This document shows positions 53,036 to 61,340 of a stretch of DNA of 64,000 nt, piece by piece. The stretch comes from an uncultured Dehalococcoidia bacterium (GTDB taxonomy: Bacteria; Chloroflexota; Dehalococcoidia; Lucifugimonadales; UBA1127), in the NCBI GenBank assembly GCA_951812285.1, contig OX638292.1, positions 1,838,551 to 1,902,550 on the forward strand. The letters are read 5' to 3'. Each line of letters starts with the position of its first letter. Positions within the stretch are counted from its first letter, which is position 1. The notes beneath the pieces were generated by a model, which was not told the origin of the DNA, searched no databases, and saw only the letters and a list, made by a program, of their open reading frames with translations. The translations under genes were made by a program, and so were the position numbers.

Positions 53036-54331
53036 CTAGGCCGGCACGTAGTCCGGCGTGTAGGGCGCGCCGTCGTACAGTTCCGACCAGAGGGCTTTCC
53101 GCCACTCCGTGCCGATGGGCAAGACCTTCTCAATGGGCCGAAGCTGGTGTGCGTTGCGGCCCAGTCCCGGCGGCGTTCCGCCGTCCTCGACGCGCCGTAC
53201 GGCGTCGAGGAGGATCTTGCGGGCCATGATGATGGCGCGGTCCGTCGTGCCGAGGTGCTCGCGCGTGCGGTCGCAGATGGGGCCCATGGTGTCCTGCACC
53301 GCGCGGTCCTGCGTGTTCGTGCCGGGTATGCCGGAGAAGGTCTCGGTGCGCTGGACCTCACGGTCGATGAGGTAGTCGTTCTCCGCGCTGGCCTTCGATC
53401 TGAAGCCCGCTACGACGTCGATGTCTTTGCCGAACTCGTTCCCCGAGCCCGTCTGCCGCCGTTCCGACTCCGCCATCTCGTTGCCGTCGAAACGGTAGCT
53501 GAAGTTCCACACCATCGTGTTCTCGTCGTCGATGGGCACCCAGATGTGGCCGGAGGCCCGCCCGTGCCGACGTTGAAGCTGCCCGCCCGGCCGCAGCTGG
53601 TAGAAGGGCGCGATGTAGTGGTAGGCGCGGACGTAGTTGCCCTCGTCGTCGCTGACGGTGCGGATGCCCGCGTACGTGTAGCCGTAGTCGGTCGGCGTGA
53701 CCTCGACGTGGGCGGCGAGCGAGTTTGCGCGGGCGCGGTCCATGACATCCGTGCCGGAGCCCGCGAACCGCCGGTGCAGGAAGTTGGTGTGCACCGAGTC
53801 GATTCCGCCTTCCAGCCCCTGCAGCCAGTTGCAGCGCTGCACCACCTTGGTCGTGCCGCGGTGCAGCTCTGGCACCTGCGTCCACTCGAAGGACGGCGGT
53901 TCCGGCTGCAGCTCCCTCGGGCCCATGTAGGCCCAGACGATGCCGCCCAGCTCGGCGGTGGGGTATGCCGTGATCTTGACCTTGTCCTTGAAGTTGCTCT
54001 CGGCGGGCTCGGAGGGCATGTCGACGCAATCGCCGTCCACGTCGAACTTCCAGCCGTGGTAGACGCAGCGCAGCCCGCTCTCCTCGTTCCGGCCGAAGAA
54101 GAGGCTTGCCCGGCGGTGCGGGCAGTAGTTGTCGAGGATGCCGACATCGCCGTCGGTGTCGCGGAAGGCGACCAGGTCCTCGCCCAGCAACCGCAGGCGG
54201 ATGGGCGGGCAGTCGGGCTCGGGCAGCTCCCACGAGAGGAGGGCGGGCATCCAGTAGCGGCGCATCACGGCGCCCATCGGCGTGCCCGGTCCGACGCGGG
54301 CCAGGGTCTCGTTTTCCTGAAACGTCAGCAT
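53036..54331 (-). CDS. Rieske aromatic ring-hydroxylating oxygenase, copy 4 (phthalate 4,5-dioxygenase-like)
   Basis: 431 residues with Cys70, His72, Cys89, His92 as cluster ligands (CPHRRASLFFG ... CVYHGWKFD) and Asp178, His181, His186 (DSVHTNFLH) at the iron site. Much more diverged from copies 1-3 than these are from each other, and the motif text is close to what I know of phthalate 4,5-dioxygenase oxygenase subunits (for example VDMPSEPAESNFKDKV). Follows a solute-binding protein gene on the same strand, with a hairpin between, so import and oxygenation of one substrate is a reasonable guess. Reductase partner not in the window. Confidence 0.93.
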   Translation of the reverse strand: MLTFQENETLARVGPGTPMGAVMRRYWMPALLSWELPEPDCPPIRLRLLGEDLVAFRDTDGDVGILDNYCPHRRASLFFGRNEESGLRCVYHGWKFDVDGDCVDMPSEPAESNFKDKVKITAYPTAELGGIVWAYMGPRELQPEPPSFEWTQVPELHRGTTKVVQRCNWLQGLEGGIDSVHTNFLHRRFAGSGTDVMDRARANSLAAHVEVTPTDYGYTYAGIRTVSDDEGNYVRAYHYIAPFYQLRPGGQLQRRHGRASGHIWVPIDDENTMVWNFSYRFDGNEMAESERRQTGSGNEFGKDIDVVAGFRSKASAENDYLIDREVQRTETFSGIPGTNTQDRAVQDTMGPICDRTREHLGTTDRAIIMARKILLDAVRRVEDGGTPPGLGRNAHQLRPIEKVLPIGTEWRKALWSELYDGAPYTPDYVPA

Positions 54332-54352
54332 GGGTCATCCTCCCAAAATGCG

Positions 54353-54390
54353 ATGTCCGGGACACCCCGAAATCGGAGCGCCCCGGACAT
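54353..54390 (-). terminator. Hairpin between solute-binding protein and Rieske copy 4
   Basis: 9-bp arms ATGTCCGGG / CCCGGACAT around a 20-nt loop, followed on the minus strand by a TTTT run. It may attenuate or partly terminate transcription into the Rieske gene. Confidence 0.5.
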
Positions 54391-54410
54391 TGCCTTCAAG
54401 CCTGCTTGTC

Positions 54411-56279
54411 CTACTGCCGGACTGCCTTGATCAGCTCATAGTGCGTCCAGAGGTCGGAGATGTTGCCCGGGAAGTTGTAGGACTCAATGTACGTTGGGTT
54501 GTAGACCAGCTCCGCCGGGATCCAGTAGAGGAAGATGCCCATGTGGAGCGGGTACGCCAGGTCGCCCAGTTCCCGCATCAGCCTGGTCTGCTCGTCCAGG
54601 TCCAGCGTCATCTGGATCGTGTCGATCAGGTCCCTGGTCTCCTGGAGCTCCAGCGAGCTGCCCCGCGGGGAGACGTGCGAGTTGTAGACACGCCAGCCCT
54701 GGATGTCGAAGGAGAAGGTGGCGCCGAATCCGACGTGGTTCTTGTACTGGAACCCGCGGCTTGCCGCCCGGCGAGCCGCCGCGTCGGTCACGTCAAGTCC
54801 GGCCTTGATGCCCACGTCCTGCCAGAAGCCCGCAAGGGACTCCAGCACGTCCGCGGACTGGCCGAATTGAGCGTGGGTGGAAATCTGGACCTCAATCTCC
54901 AAGGGGTTGTTCTCGTTGTACCCGGCCTCCGCCAGCAGTGCGCGTGCTGCGGCCGGGTCGAAGCCGTACTCGGACTCGAAGTTCTCGTCCCACGCGGGGT
55001 TGTGGTACGCGGCACCGGGCCGGTGGTGGTTCATCACCATGATCTGGCCCTTGTTGCCAAAGTAGGCCTCGTTCAGGAGGTGCCGGTCAATGGCCTTGTT
55101 CATGGCCTTGCGGACTTTGACGTCCAGGAAGGGCGAGTCACAGTGGGCGTAGCCGCACTCGGTGCCCTGCGCCTGGTAGGTGCCCCAGTTCCTGTCCAGG
55201 AACACGCCCTGGAAGCCCACGAACACGCGCTGTGCGCCGTGCTTGCCGGTCGAGATCACCATGCCCTTGGCCTCAGCCTCCGGCTTCTGGTCCTCGGCCA
55301 GCTGGGTCAGGTGCACTTCGTCCGTCAGGAGCGCCGCGTAGCGGGTGGACGCTTCGCCTACCCACTTGAACTCCAACTCCTGGAAGTCCGGGTTGGAACG
55401 CCAGTGCTGGTAGGGCACCTTCTCAAACAGCATGCCCTGGCCCTGCGTCCGGCTGACGAACTGGTAGGCGTTCGTCCCCGGGAGTGGGGCGCCCGTCAGG
55501 TCAGCCTGATTCCCGAGGGCATCGGCGGGATCGCCTGCGCTAACGCCCGCGGCGCTTGCGCTCTGGATCTGAATGGAGCCCACCTGCTCGGAGATCATCC
55601 GCATGAACTCCGCGTTCGCCCTGCTGTGCCGGAACACGACCTCGTAGTCGTTTGCCTCTTCAATGACAGCCAGGCGCAGGCGGGACCGGTGGGGGTGCGT
55701 GGACTCTTGCTGGGTGATCTGCGCGTGCGTGTAGACGACGTCGCGCGACGTAAATTCACCGTTGCTGCCGTGGAACGGGACGCCCTTGCGCAGCAAGAAG
55801 CGAATGGAAATGCCGTCCGGCTCCACGCTCCAACCGGTCGCAAGCTGCGGCTCCAGGACGCCAGTGTCAGCGTTGAACCCTACGAGGTTCTCGTAGATTG
55901 GACGCACCTGGAAGGTGCTCAGCGGGCCGAGGTCCCGGCCGGGGTTGTTCGACTCGGTGCCCGGCGCCGGGTTGGCGATGACCAGCCGTTCGACAAGCGC
56001 CGCACCGGTTGGTTCAGCCGGCCTCTCCATCATCGTCCCCTCGGGCTGCGCCGGCGCCTCGGGAATGATGGGCGCGGACGCTACGGACGAGGGCGCCTGC
56101 GGGATCGCAGCTTCCGCCGGAGCCTGCGGCGCAGAGGGCGCCGCTGCGGGCTCGGCGCTCGTCGTCGTCCCGGTGCTGCTCGAGTCGTCGCTGCCGCCGC
56201 AAGCCGCAAGCGCAAGCACGAGCGCTAGCGCAGCCGCGAGAAGCCAAGCGTGTCGTAACCGAATTCCAATAGAACCCAT
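54411..56279 (-). CDS. Extracellular solute-binding lipoprotein, family 5, third locus
   Basis: 622 residues. ATG at 56279 (AGGAGGG upstream) opens a lipoprotein signal with lipobox LAAC (Cys27); an Asp/Ser/Pro/Ala-rich linker of about 75 residues follows. The family-5 fold includes RFLLRKGVPFHGSNGEFTSRDVVYTHAQ near residue 165. No permease or ATPase genes are next to it, so it must share transport machinery coded elsewhere. Same strand as Rieske copy 4 downstream. Confidence 0.91.
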   Translation of the reverse strand: MGSIGIRLRHAWLLAAALALVLALAACGGSDDSSSTGTTTSAEPAAAPSAPQAPAEAAIPQAPSSVASAPIIPEAPAQPEGTMMERPAEPTGAALVERLVIANPAPGTESNNPGRDLGPLSTFQVRPIYENLVGFNADTGVLEPQLATGWSVEPDGISIRFLLRKGVPFHGSNGEFTSRDVVYTHAQITQQESTHPHRSRLRLAVIEEANDYEVVFRHSRANAEFMRMISEQVGSIQIQSASAAGVSAGDPADALGNQADLTGAPLPGTNAYQFVSRTQGQGMLFEKVPYQHWRSNPDFQELEFKWVGEASTRYAALLTDEVHLTQLAEDQKPEAEAKGMVISTGKHGAQRVFVGFQGVFLDRNWGTYQAQGTECGYAHCDSPFLDVKVRKAMNKAIDRHLLNEAYFGNKGQIMVMNHHRPGAAYHNPAWDENFESEYGFDPAAARALLAEAGYNENNPLEIEVQISTHAQFGQSADVLESLAGFWQDVGIKAGLDVTDAAARRAASRGFQYKNHVGFGATFSFDIQGWRVYNSHVSPRGSSLELQETRDLIDTIQMTLDLDEQTRLMRELGDLAYPLHMGIFLYWIPAELVYNPTYIESYNFPGNISDLWTHYELIKAVRQ

Positions 56280-56347
56280 TGCCGCCCTCCTACTGAAGCT
56301 GTAAGAGTATCCAACCAAAACCGCATGAGGTGTGGTTGCAAGTGAGC

Positions 56348-56377
56348 ATACTACCAGCGAGTATTCCGTTTGGTCAA
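56348..56377 (-). promoter_or_regulatory. Promoter for third solute-binding protein
   Basis: Minus-strand TTGACC (56377-56372), 18-nt spacer, TAGTAT (56353-56348), about 70 nt before the ATG at 56279. The region is locally AT-rich. Confidence 0.55.
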
Positions 56378-56466
56378 TTGGCCCGCAGGCCAACTATCCA
56401 TCGGTTGTCGCTCAAAGCCCACTCGTCCGCCATAACGCCTTATAAGGAGTATCGGTTCCCCAGGGG

Positions 56467-57381
56467 TTACTCCGCTTCCGCCAGCCGCCGCTGGGCCTCG
56501 GCGTACACGTCCGGCGGCAGCGGTCCGAGCTCCGCCGTGCGCAGGTTGTCGGCCAGGTGGTCGGCATTCGCCGTGCCGACGATGGTGGTGTGCATGCTCG
56601 GGTTGGATATGGTGTAGCGAAGCATGAACTGCGTGCGGGTCATACCCTCCAGCAACTCGTTGAGGTTGGCCTTTTCCCAGAGCGCCCACCGGTCGCCGCC
56701 GTGGCCGCCGCCGTCCGGGTCGCCCTTCGCGACGCCGCCGCGCACGATGACGCCCGCGCCCGCCTCGCAAGCCTGCGCCATCGCGTCCTCGTGCTCGCGC
56801 TCGACGGCCGAGTAGGGGATCTGGAAGGCGTCGAACACGCCCAAGCCAATCTGATCGGGCAGGTTGGGGAGCGTGCCCGACATGCCCAGGAAGCGGATCT
56901 TGCCCTCACGCTGCAGGCCCAGCAGCGTCTCCACCGCGCCATTCTGCTCCAGCACCGACAACGACGGGCTGGCGTGGAACTGCACCAGGTCCAGGTGGTC
57001 CGTGTTCATCCGCCGCAGGCTCTGCTCGACGCCCGCGACGATGTTCTCGCGCGTGAAGACGTGGGGGAAGCGCCCTCCCGTCAGCGCGGCGTCCGCGGGC
57101 GGTTCGCCCTGCCCGGCCCAGCACCCGCACTTGGACGCAAGGAAGTACTCGCTCCGGCGGTGCGAGATGTACCGGCCAATGAGCTCCTCGCTGACCCCGT
57201 AGTCGATGGAGGTGTCGATCATGTTGATCCCGCCGTCCAGCACCGCGTTCAGGATGCGCCCGGCCTCCTCGGGCTCGATGTCCCGCCCGCGAGGCGCGCC
57301 CCGCAGCTCCATCGCGCCGTACGCCAGCGCCGTGACCTCATACCCGGTGCTTCCCAGCGACCGCTTCACAATGTCCGCCAT
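56467..57381 (-). CDS. Aldo/keto reductase
   Basis: 304 residues. Catalytic tetrad visible: Asp and Tyr in MIDTSIDYGVSEELIG near residues 53-63, Lys in ASKCG near 83 and His in QFHASPS near 121; NADPH-binding C-terminal end as usual. ATG at 57381 directly abuts the stop of the Cys-rich gene upstream (TAG then ATG), whose last codons supply the GGAGAGG ribosome site, so the two are coupled. A truncated copy of its first 18 codons lies at 57,863-57,916. Substrate unknown. Confidence 0.92.
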   Translation of the reverse strand: MADIVKRSLGSTGYEVTALAYGAMELRGAPRGRDIEPEEAGRILNAVLDGGINMIDTSIDYGVSEELIGRYISHRRSEYFLASKCGCWAGQGEPPADAALTGGRFPHVFTRENIVAGVEQSLRRMNTDHLDLVQFHASPSLSVLEQNGAVETLLGLQREGKIRFLGMSGTLPNLPDQIGLGVFDAFQIPYSAVEREHEDAMAQACEAGAGVIVRGGVAKGDPDGGGHGGDRWALWEKANLNELLEGMTRTQFMLRYTISNPSMHTTIVGTANADHLADNLRTAELGPLPPDVYAEAQRRLAEAE

Positions 57382-57861
57382 CTAGTCCTCTCCTTCGTTA
57401 TTGATCTCTCGTAACGCTTGCTGAAAGAGCTGTGACTCCGGCCACCGCTCCAATAGCCGCTGCAAGATTGGCAATGCTCTCTGCTCCTGGAATTGCGTGA
57501 GTTGCCAGGTGACAACAGAGCTTATTGCCTCGGCCGTCCCAGGTCTGGCCCGTGAATTGAGCGGATCCAGATTCTCCAGGATGTGGAGCAACTGAATGCG
57601 GACCTCCTCAGTATCGGGCGACGGCGCCCAGACATTCTCGGGCAGCGGCGCCCAACGTCGAAGGTATAGATGGACCAGATGCCATAGGGCAGGCCCTATG
57701 GGGGTATCGTTGCCGTCGGGCATAAAGGCCGGGTGGTTGAGACAAAAGGTATCAACCCAGTGGTCTATGGGGACGTCGCGGATTGTACACTTGCGGTCCT
57801 TGAGGTACCAGCAGAAAGCGCAGACAGGGGCCCCCTGCAGGACATCATGGCCGTTTGGCAT
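57382..57861 (-). CDS. Cys-rich hypothetical protein, copy 2
   Basis: 159 residues, not recognised. The N-terminus has CxxCWY, then CTIR and FCLNHPAFMPDG: four cysteines spaced as in a zinc-binding module. Middle SPDTEEVRIQLLHILENL and a helical end (FQEQRALPILQRLLERWPESQLFQQALREINNEGED). Clearly paralogous to the 164-residue protein upstream. Its start follows the remnant of an aldo/keto reductase gene and its end touches the intact reductase gene, so the pair [this protein + reductase] seems to be a repeated unit. Confidence 0.72.
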   Translation of the reverse strand: MPNGHDVLQGAPVCAFCWYLKDRKCTIRDVPIDHWVDTFCLNHPAFMPDGNDTPIGPALWHLVHLYLRRWAPLPENVWAPSPDTEEVRIQLLHILENLDPLNSRARPGTAEAISSVVTWQLTQFQEQRALPILQRLLERWPESQLFQQALREINNEGED

Positions 57862-57916
57862 GCGCCGTGACCTCGTAGCCGGTGCTTCCCAGCGTCCGCT
57901 TCACAATGTCCGCCAT
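57845..57916 (-). pseudogene. Truncated 5' remnant of an aldo/keto reductase gene
   Basis: An ATG at 57916 directly after the stop of the copy-1 Cys-rich gene opens 18 codons (MADIVKRTLGSTGYEVTA) that match the first 18 codons of the intact reductase at 57,381 with one changed residue. Similarity ends there and the frame stops at 57845, inside the start of copy 2. It marks a duplication followed by loss of most of the reductase. Confidence 0.85.
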
Positions 57917-58411
57917 CTAGTCCTCTCCTTCACTATTGATCTGTGTCAACGCCTCTTGAAGAAGCTCCAAATCCGGCCAACGCTCCAATAGCCGCCGCAG
58001 GATTGGCACCGCCCTCTGCTCCTGGAACACGATCAGTTGCCCCACGAGGATTTGCGCAATGCTCGGCGAGGCAAAGGGATACCTGTCCAGGGCAGCAACG
58101 TGCGCAATGCCGTCCAGCAAGTCCAGCAGCGCGAGCCGGACCTCCTCCGTGTCGGGCGACTCCACCCACACCTGCCGATTGCCATTGGAGTCACCGGTGA
58201 ACACCGGCCCGACCGGCACACGACCACCATCGGGCATATGGTGCGGGTGGTTGGCGCAGTAGGTGTAGAAGGGCGACTCAATGGCAAGGCCGCGGATCTC
58301 GCAATGGTCCTTGACGCCCTTGCCCACTCCCGGTCGTTCGTAGCCCGCCTCGCCCTCGTTTACGAGGTTGTACCAGCACGTTCCACAGCAGTCAGACCCA
58401 CCGTTCGGCAT
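57917..58411 (-). CDS. Cys-rich hypothetical protein, copy 1
   Basis: 164 residues, paralogue of the 159-residue protein downstream: N-terminal CCGTCWY, CEIRGLAIESPFYTYCANHPHHMPDG, then SPDTEEVRLALLDLLDG and the C-terminal FQEQRAVPILRRLLERWPDLELLQEALTQINSEGED. The four conserved Cys suggest a small metal-binding domain joined to a helical repeat. No known family assigned. Codon use is like other genes nearby. Confidence 0.72.
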   Translation of the reverse strand: MPNGGSDCCGTCWYNLVNEGEAGYERPGVGKGVKDHCEIRGLAIESPFYTYCANHPHHMPDGGRVPVGPVFTGDSNGNRQVWVESPDTEEVRLALLDLLDGIAHVAALDRYPFASPSIAQILVGQLIVFQEQRAVPILRRLLERWPDLELLQEALTQINSEGED

Positions 58412-58472
58412 ACGCTCTCCTACTCGACCTCATTACACGCCAGGTGCTTGTCCGCACCGAGGGCGCCGCCCA

Positions 58473-59345
58473 TCAGAACCCCGGCGCCGGAATGATCGCC
58501 GCCTCCGAGCCGCCCTTCCGGCCCTCGACGATGGCGTCGGCAATCTCGAGGATGCGGTACTCCAGCAGCTTCCACAGGTGCGTGCCGCGCTGGTAGTTGG
58601 CCGGCGCAATCTCCTCGACGCGGTCCGCCCTGCGCAGATTCATGCACTTGTCGAAGGAGTTCTGGTTGTCGGGGTCGTAGACGGCCATCGTGTGGCCCTC
58701 CATCTGCGTCATGACGGCGAAGCAGGGCACGTCCGTCGGCCCGTCGCCGATGTACACCATGTTGGCGAAGGGAATGCGGTGCTCCTCGTGCGGGACGTGG
58801 TCGTTCACGTCCTTGCGTAGGTCCAAATAGCCCTTGTTGACGCGAAAGAGGTACTGCGTCTTCTGCGTATGGCTGATGGCGCGCTTGGGGAAATACAGCT
58901 TGCCCCCGCTGTCCTCATCGAACTCCGACCCGAAGATGGACTTCACGTAGGGGCGGATGTTGCTGCCCTCAATGATCTCGCGCAGGCCCGACGTGATGAT
59001 GTAGTGCTCGACAGTCACGCCATGCTCGCGGTACCGAGGCTGGTCGACAAGGGCGGAGAGCTCGTTGAAGACCTCCGGCACGCCGGGGTAGAAGACCAGC
59101 GACATGCCCATGTGGCGAAGGTCCTCATTCGAGAGCTGCCGGAAGCCCTCGCACTCCAGCAGCAGCCGCATCCACGCCAGCTCCGCCTCGTACGTCGTCT
59201 CCGCGACCAGCCGGTCCGTCTCCTCCCAGAACGTCGCTGGGTCGAGCCCAAGGTGGGGCAGCACGGTGTCCTCGTGCATCGAATGCGGGCTCAGAGTCTT
59301 GTCGAAGTCGTAGACGATGCCGATGATGTTCTGCGGCTGAGGCAT
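58473..59345 (-). CDS. HAD-superfamily phosphatase-like hydrolase
   Basis: 290 residues. Motif I is DFDKTLSP (catalytic Asp pair) at residues 13-20, motif II the Ser in YIITSGL near 118, Lys in the following region (FPKRA), and motif IV IGDGPTDVP near 203. Such enzymes remove phosphate from small molecules; the layout with a large helical cap resembles phosphoserine-phosphatase-like proteins. Given the serA pair in the window a phosphoserine phosphatase role cannot be excluded, but the Cap sequence does not show it. Start ATG at 59345. Confidence 0.85.
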   Translation of the reverse strand: MPQPQNIIGIVYDFDKTLSPHSMHEDTVLPHLGLDPATFWEETDRLVAETTYEAELAWMRLLLECEGFRQLSNEDLRHMGMSLVFYPGVPEVFNELSALVDQPRYREHGVTVEHYIITSGLREIIEGSNIRPYVKSIFGSEFDEDSGGKLYFPKRAISHTQKTQYLFRVNKGYLDLRKDVNDHVPHEEHRIPFANMVYIGDGPTDVPCFAVMTQMEGHTMAVYDPDNQNSFDKCMNLRRADRVEEIAPANYQRGTHLWKLLEYRILEIADAIVEGRKGGSEAAIIPAPGF

Positions 59346-59416
59346 GCTTCCCCCGCCATGACGAACGTCTATCTGCGTTCGCCTGCTGCGATTCTCCCGC
59401 CAAACCAGACCCTGGG

Positions 59417-59480
59417 CCGCCGGACTCTAGATCGCCGGACCTGGACCGCCAGGCTTTAACCCGCCGGGCTTTAGCCCGCC
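59417..59480. repeat. Imperfect 15-bp tandem repeats at the aroC 3' end
   Basis: Four units of 14-15 bp beginning with CCGCC (or TCGCC) at 59417, 59432, 59446 and 59461, then CCGCC; the last ones contain CTTTAAC / CTTTAGC. The last unit contains the aroC stop codon. Replication slippage or a small REP-like array; arms can pair as GGGCT/AGCCC. Confidence 0.6.
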
Positions 59481-60679
59481 GCCACCGGCCAAGACCGGGG
59501 GCCTATCGTCTTCTGGTACGCCTCAAAGTTGCGCCGGGTCTCCTCGATGTGGTCGCCGCCGAACTTCTCGAGGAATGCGTCCGCGAGCACGAAGGCCACG
59601 GCCGCCTCCCCGATGACGCCGGCCGGCGGCACGTTGCAGACATCCGAGCGTTCGTAGTGGGCCTGCACCGTCTTGCCCGTAACCAGGTCGACGGACGGCA
59701 GCGGCTTGGCCAGCGTCGCGATCGGCTTGATTGCGAACCGCGCCACTATGGGCATGCCCGTGCTCATGCCGCCCTCGGTGCCGCCCGTGCGGTTCGTGTC
59801 GCGGTGCCACGGCCCGCTGGCGCTCGGGTACGGTTGGTTGGCGGCGTGGCCGTTGTCCTCGATGGGTTGCAGGATGTCGTGGTACTGGGAGCCGAGCAGC
59901 TCGGCGGCCTCCCATCCGTTGCCGATGGCGACGGCCTTGCAGGCCTGGATGGACATGAGCGCCAGCGCGATTCGGGCGTCCAGCTTGCGCTCGTAGTGGA
60001 CGTGGGAGCCGAGGCCGATTGGCAGGCCCGTCGCGACCACCTCCACCATGCCGCCCACGGTGTCGCCGTCCTCCTTGGCCTTGTCGATGAGCTTGATCAT
60101 CTCGGCCTCGGCCTCCGGGTCGACGCACTGCACTGGCGACTCGACGACGCGCGCCCAGTCGACGGGGTGGTCGTAGTTGGCCCAGATGCCACCGATGCAG
60201 ATGATGTGGGAACGCACCTCTATGCCAAACTCGCGAAGGAAGTGCTTGGCAACTGAGCCGGCTGCGACTCGGGCCGCGGTCTCACGAGCGGAAGCGCGCT
60301 CGAGGATGTTGCGGACGTCGCTCTGGCCGTACTTGATCGTGCCGGGCATGTCTGCGTGGCCGGCGCGGAGGCGTGTGACGGTGTTGCCCGGCTCCTCGAC
60401 GGGCTCCGTGCTCATCACCTTGTGCCAGTTGGCAAAGTCCTTGTTCTCCAGCCACATGGAGATGGGTGAACCCATCGTCAGCCCGTGGCGGACGCCGGAG
60501 AGGAGCTCGGCCCGGTCCTTCTCGATGAGCTGCCGGCCGCCGCGGCCGTAGCCGCGCTGCCGACGGGCCAGGTCCTCCTGGATGCCGTCCTCGCTGATGG
60601 CGAAGCCCGCGGGGAACCCCTCGACAATGATCGTGAGCCCCTTGCCATGCGACTCGCCCGCCGTCATGTACTTGACCAC
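59471..60679 (-). CDS. aroC: Chorismate synthase
   Basis: 402 residues, reduced-FMN-dependent last step of the shikimate pathway (EPSP to chorismate). The signature GESHGKGLTIIVEGFPAG is at residues 7-24, RRQRGYGRGGRQ near 41, and ERASARETAARVAAGSVAKHFL near 125, with a GGTEGGMSTGMPI region near 292. The GTG at 60679 with GGGAG six bases upstream is preferred; upstream frame is without similarity. A perfect TATAAT -10 box lies at 60756-60751. The stop is embedded in short tandem repeats. Confidence 0.95.
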   Translation of the reverse strand: MVKYMTAGESHGKGLTIIVEGFPAGFAISEDGIQEDLARRQRGYGRGGRQLIEKDRAELLSGVRHGLTMGSPISMWLENKDFANWHKVMSTEPVEEPGNTVTRLRAGHADMPGTIKYGQSDVRNILERASARETAARVAAGSVAKHFLREFGIEVRSHIICIGGIWANYDHPVDWARVVESPVQCVDPEAEAEMIKLIDKAKEDGDTVGGMVEVVATGLPIGLGSHVHYERKLDARIALALMSIQACKAVAIGNGWEAAELLGSQYHDILQPIEDNGHAANQPYPSASGPWHRDTNRTGGTEGGMSTGMPIVARFAIKPIATLAKPLPSVDLVTGKTVQAHYERSDVCNVPPAGVIGEAAVAFVLADAFLEKFGGDHIEETRRNFEAYQKTIGPRSWPVAAG

Positions 60680-60750
60680 GAGACACTCCCTTTCCCTTTG
60701 CGACGCCTCTGCACTCGACACGGGACAGCGACCAGTGTGCCAGTGCAGAC

Positions 60751-60756
60751 ATTATA
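60751..60756 (-). promoter_or_regulatory. -10 box for aroC
   Basis: Consensus TATAAT on the minus strand, 71 nt before the GTG of aroC; no matching -35 box could be found at a standard distance. Confidence 0.4.
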
Positions 60757-60767
60757 GCGAAAGCCGG

Positions 60768-61340
60768 TCAGGGGAACAGAGCGAAGTCAGTCCTGTGGCG
60801 TGAGAACTCTTCATGCCCATGGCGCAAGGCCATTAGCGCATCTTCCCTGGAGAACTCAGGCAGGGGCTCAATGCCATGCTCGATGAGCAGATGTGCCAGA
60901 AACTGCTCGACGCTGATTCGCCCGCTGGGGAGGTGAAGGCGGTCCATGGGGGCGCCGGTGTGTTTGTGCACCCCATTCACGTGCAGGTGGGCGTGCGGCT
61001 GGTTGGGCAGTGGATCCAAGCTGTACTCGTAGCGAACCACCCATGCCGCCTCATCCCGCAAGTCCGGCGAGGTGGAGAAGCGGTAGTGACAGTTTGCCAG
61101 GTTGATACGGCCATTCTGAATCCTGATCTCTTGACTGACGTATAGGAAACTGCCCAATGGTCGCAATTCCAGGGGTAACCTTGCTGGACCGCCACGCCCG
61201 CTCTGGACCTTCCAGCTATCGGCTTCCGTTGGACCCAGAACGCGCGTTAGCCGACCGGTCGTGACCGTTGTATTGAGAATCCTGTTCAGCGAGTCTACGT
61301 AGCTTTGCAATAATCTTCGGTCGTTGCGATTCTTTGGCAA
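60768..61340 (-). CDS. Hypothetical protein overlapping the gene upstream
   Basis: Up to 190 residues from a TTG at 61340; the true start may be later because the frame overlaps the 108-residue gene by 125 nt. Not recognised. Features: LPLELRPLGSFLYVSQEIR strand, NCHYRFSTSPDLRDEAAWVVRYEY, an HAHLHVN motif near residue 117, and LPSGRISVEQFLAHLLIEHGIEPLP near 138. GC is below that of aroC and aroE on either side, suggesting acquisition. With the next gene it could be a two-gene cassette such as a toxin-antitoxin pair, but I have no family evidence. Confidence 0.65.
   Translation of the reverse strand: MPKNRNDRRLLQSYVDSLNRILNTTVTTGRLTRVLGPTEADSWKVQSGRGGPARLPLELRPLGSFLYVSQEIRIQNGRINLANCHYRFSTSPDLRDEAAWVVRYEYSLDPLPNQPHAHLHVNGVHKHTGAPMDRLHLPSGRISVEQFLAHLLIEHGIEPLPEFSREDALMALRHGHEEFSRHRTDFALFP

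Noticed and set aside
54330..56228. Long plus-strand frame opposite the third solute-binding protein
   Set aside because: No motif, covers a well-supported lipoprotein gene in reverse.
59417..59480. CRISPR-like array
   Set aside because: Units are contiguous, 14-15 bp and degenerate, with no spacers and no cas genes.
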